From Anas platyrhynchos (lineage: Eukaryota; Chordata; Aves; Anseriformes; Anatidae): a DNA stretch of 64,000 bases. The translations under genes were made by a program, and so were the position numbers. The stretch covers positions 27,375,001 to 27,439,000 of the forward strand of contig NC_092591.1 of NCBI RefSeq assembly GCF_047663525.1, given 5' to 3'. The notes beneath the pieces were generated by a model. That model was given only the letters and a program-made list of their open reading frames with translations. It did not search any database and was not told the DNA's origin. The number at the start of each line of letters is the position of its first letter. Within the stretch, counting starts at the first letter, position 1. Positions 60,060 to 64,000 of this stretch are shown piece by piece.

Positions 60060-60390
60060 CTAAAGTAATTCTAAATTAACATGAGTAATTAGCAGCCTTA
60101 GATAACATAATTGCTATGCAGAACTTCCCAGTTTTAGTTAGCATTCTGTATTAACTACTATGTAATTATTAAGGCACCATACTCAGCACCAGCAACTTAA
60201 TTATCTTTAGTATCACTGCAGTCTCAAGCTTGAATGCTGATGATTAATAAAACATAATTATTTACGTTGTAATTGTGGCATTTTAATTAAACTGAAAATG
60301 CACTTCGTTTGCTTTTTGCCACGGTGTTAATTTTTTAAATTAAGGTCAAATCTTTTTGTCAAGCATTTTTTTTATCCCTAATTGCAAGTT
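60060..60390. promoter_or_regulatory. Candidate enhancer with clustered TAATTA motifs
   Basis: Five copies of TAATTA occur within about 205 bases (60086, 60163, 60198, 60255, 60284). This is the core motif of many homeodomain factors. No coding frame or simple repeat explains them. Inference only. Confidence 0.3.
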
Positions 60391-63122
60391 AGATAGACTG
60401 ATCTCTTGTCATCTTAAGAAACCATTGTGACTGGTGGTGACAAATGAGTCTTGGGGTAACAAACCAGCCTTATTTCTACAGAGTTGTGTAATCCCAGTCC
60501 TAATAAACAATGACTTGATGTGTTATTTCTCTTAAGTAACTCCAATGCATGTAAGCTCCATTTAATTTTCTTTGCAAGGATGAGTTTGTTATTATGTACA
60601 TTATGAGAATACTTAGGAAGTCCCACTGAGACCAAAGAATTTACGGACCAACAAGACCAAAGGTGAAAGGGGAAGTGTTGGCTTATGGAAGTGAAATGAT
60701 CTCCTCATTGTCACCTTATAAGTCACTGTCAGAGCCAGGAACAGAGTCAAGGCCTCTTATCTCTGGGCTTTGCATGTTAGATCTATCTCATCACTCCTCA
60801 TGTTAGCAAGTTTAGAAATACCAAATCTGTGGAGGTACTTATACCATATTTTCATAACAAGGCTCCTGGCTTTAGAAATAATAAAACTTTTTTTTTTTTT
60901 TTTTTTAATGCATTTTTGTAACTCCTCTGACTTCAGAGGACTTCTTTCTGATTTACACTAGCACAAGATGGATCAGGTCCAAGATTAATAGCTTTCCTCA
61001 GAATGCCCGAGTGCAGTTAAAATTTGCTTATGTAGTGGAAGAATGATTTCCCTGCCATTACCCAGAAAAAATGACTATGAATTTTCAGCAACCGGACCAA
61101 GTTCAGACCCAGTTTTTGCCCTCTGAGAGACTCATAATGCTAGCCACTGCAAACTTTATAGGTGAGTTTCAATTTTTTTTATACACAGTCAGAATATAAC
61201 TTAACTCAAAATGTCAATGTGTTTGCCTTGGGGAGAATAGGAGGGAGAATTATCTAGTCCATTTCAGGGATTATTCTTAGTTGTGCTTGCTGCATTGCCA
61301 TATCTTCCAAGTTACAGGACTGGAAGCCTGGAGGTGAAATGGCTTAGCACGGGATCAAAAGCCAGGTTTTGGGAGCACAGTGAGAGTGGATTTGTCATGA
61401 AGACTGACTGAAAGCCATGCTAGACAGAAAATGAAGACTGGAAATGATCCAAGGGAAAAAAAAAAAAAAATCTGTCTGCTTAGAAAAGAAATGGGTCATG
61501 GAAAGGAGGATGCTTGGGGCTGGTCTGCTTAAAACAGAAGCAAGAAATTAGCTGAATTCTGAAACTAAAAGAGGTTCTGTAGGAAGCATACCTGAAAGGT
61601 GAGAAGGGGGAAGAGAAGAAAATGTTATAACTGCAGAGCCATTTAAATGTGATTTTAACCTCTGTCCTGGGCAAATCTGAGACCTATGTGTCTGCTCAGC
61701 CTGGCACAAGAGGGAAACAGCTGCCTGCCAAGAAAGGGGCAACCTTGTCTGTCTATAGAGATAGTGCAAATATCTCTGGAGCTGTATCCTAAACACTTGA
61801 AAACTTGAACAGGTGTTTAGCTATAGGGAAAAAGAGTCTATGCCCACTGTGCAGATTTATAAGCATGTGCCCATCATTTCTAGCTTTTACAGTGGTCTGG
61901 TAAAAAGGTTAATGCCCAAATCTCTTCCCGTCATTGAGGAATAAACAAAACAAAGCAAAACAAAACAAAAATAAATAAATAAAATACAATGCAAGAGCAG
62001 ATCAACAGGTAACAAATAAAGACAAGAGCCTTATGTGAGAAAACTCATATAAGTCTTTCCATCCACCTTCAAATTCCCCTTCTACATTTGAAAACCCTCA
62101 TTTTTTAAGATGTAAATAGCAGTAATTGCAGGGCTGGATGCTATTCTAATTTAATTCTTCTGTTGTAACTTCTGTGAAGCTTCTGTGGACTTACATAAGC
62201 AAAAGAAGAGTCACAAAGCCCCTTACTCTAGGGATCACTTGGCTATTGTTTTTGCTGCAGATCTCTTAATCTCTGGAGATTATTCTTCAGTTACTTAAGC
62301 ATTCTGGCTGAATTTCAAGACATTGTAATAATGAGCAGGGTGAGGACAGGGGATTTGTAGGCATTAAGAGAAGCACTTTCATTTTGTCCTGAAGTAGACA
62401 TATAAAGTTAGGGATGGCAGCTTGATTCTTGAAGCTATTGGAGGCTTTGGGAATGACAGTACTTGCCAATTTACTGAGAAGATAACAGAGCTGATTTATG
62501 CCAGCTAAGGACTGAGCCAGATTCTCTAGTGCAGCACAGCCGTCATGAAAGCGTCCTACACGATGGCCTCATTAGCTTGGAAAGATGTCAGCTGAGTTCT
62601 ACTGCTTAGGTAAAACAGAAGGATGCTAAAACTTTTCTCAATCAGATTTATTATACATATTTTCATCTGCATCAGGTGAGCAGTGAGCGACCCTTTCTTC
62701 CAGAGGTAATCTCTGCCAGAGTAATCCCTATTTCTATCACTTCAAGATTACTTAACTGTTTTACCCTTTGCATGGGGCTTTACCTTAATGCCCCTGGGAA
62801 ACTCCAGCTGAGGAACAAGTCTATGAGCAGTTTTCAAATCAGCATCATGACAAAAATATTATACCAATATTCTTGGGTCTGCACCAGCTGCCACTAGGTT
62901 TCTAGATGGAGTTTAAAATACTAGGATCAATCTGTAAATCCCTAAATTTATGAGATATGGTTACCAGAGGGACTGCCTCTTGATTCCTTTGCAACTGTCC
63001 TGACGGAGATTTCTAGGGATGCTTCAGTGGGAATTCTCCAAGTATAAATAAAGGAGGTCATGGACAGAATGTTTTTCACGGGGATGGGCTAAGTGCTAGA
63101 AGTACCTGGACAGAGTCTATAT

Positions 63123-63128
<6 letters not shown>

Positions 63129-63158
<30 letters not shown>
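63129..63158. repeat. A30 homopolymer
   Basis: An uninterrupted run of 30 A. No retrotransposed gene was recognised upstream of it. Confidence 0.95.
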
Positions 63159-63159
<1 letters not shown>

Positions 63160-64000
63160 AATTGTTTAGAGCAGTTTTACTACAAATCATAAATATCTGT
63201 AGTCCATAGGATAGGAATGAACAGGAAGGCATGAGTCTATGCAGCAGCCTTTATGAACTTAAATGCATTTAATTTCTGCTACATATTTAGGGCTTTGAGG
63301 CAAGAAGCAGAGTACTGATTTTCTGGTGCAAAACAGTTGCACTTAGGTTTCCTACCCCAATATACATGAATCCTTGGCTGGCACAACTGCCTCAGCTCCC
63401 CTTTAAGTCCCTCTCCCCAGAGAAAACTGTGTGGCTTTCCCTGCTATGATTTCTGGGCGTTGGCTGTGGTACTGGGGCATTCTGCAGCTAAGAACTGGCC
63501 CAGCTATGGTGGAACATCAAAACCTTGCTTTATTCCTTTCACCTACACTAGGGAGTTTTGAATCTTGCTATACTGAGGAACCGTCCTTGAGGATAATAAA
63601 CAGGGCAACTGGAACAGGGTGTGCAATCAGAACGCTTTGTTTGCCTTGCTTAGATTGAAATGTGCAATCTATGTATAATATTGGGTCCAGTCCACTTTCA
63701 CCTGAAAAATCCCCATTTAGCTTCCGTGGCTCCAGATCACACCTCCTGAAAAGAACAGCCACAGCAAAACTCTTACAAGAAATCCAAGCTAGTTAAATGT
63801 TGACAACTGCTGTGTACAATACTAGGATTTTGATAAAGCGGACAGAGCTACAGAGATATTATCTCCATGCAATGAATTATATAGATCTTGAATGCTTTGC
63901 ATAATTGCTCAATATTTTTCTATTACTTTCATCTAAAGAGCTTTTTATTACAACTACTTGCACCTCCACATGTTGTCTTTCATATAATGTTTGGTATGTA

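Larger units (their letters stand above)
59206..64000. other. Intergenic DNA to the window end
   Basis: No gene recognised. Holds a TAATTA-rich segment (60060–60390), T- and A-runs (60890–60906, 61456–61470), an A-rich AAAC/AAAT stretch (61947–61985) and a 30-base A-run at 63129–63158. Confidence 0.5.

Noticed and set aside
42261-64000. First exon of BRSK2
   Set aside because: Expected further along in this gene order, but no kinase N-terminal sequence was seen on either strand.

Overview
The window is vertebrate nuclear DNA, most likely from a bird. It has intron-split genes, many old CR1 LINE fragments (the typical avian retrotransposon) and a gene order matching the mucin–TOLLIP–BRSK2 neighbourhood, where MUC5B borders TOLLIP. 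I cannot fix the species.

Layout. (1) 1–6098, plus strand: the 3' end of a gel-forming mucin, called MUC5B. Eleven coding exons run from Thr/Ser-rich mucin sequence through a CFC...YNKTD cysteine module and two VWC-type modules to the C-terminal cystine knot. The VWD4 (D4) assembly expected between the mucin part and the VWC modules is not in this sequence. (2) 6.1–11.8 kb: 3'UTR and AT-rich intergenic DNA. (3) 11.8–15.1 kb, GC-richer: two CR1 pieces in opposite orientation, an ITPRIPL1-like gene on the minus strand whose Mab-21-type C-terminus is lost to stops and a frameshift, and a CR1 fragment next to its presumed promoter. (4) 15.6–41.8 kb, minus strand: complete TOLLIP. Six coding exons join to exactly 274 codons plus stop, with a long 3'UTR, a CpG-island promoter and several CR1 insertions in its introns. 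(5) 42.3–64 kb: DNA upstream of TOLLIP. No BRSK2 exon was recognised. It holds CR1 fragments, simple repeats, three minus-strand open segments that might belong to an unrecognised or decayed coiled-coil gene, and a TAATTA-rich segment that may be regulatory.

The genes are not an operon. The mucin is a secreted polymer-forming glycoprotein, TOLLIP is a cytosolic and endosomal adaptor of Toll/IL-1 receptor signalling, and ITPRIPL1-like is a membrane-anchored Mab-21 family protein. Exon borders were placed by eye from GT/AG sites and by checking that reading phases join.
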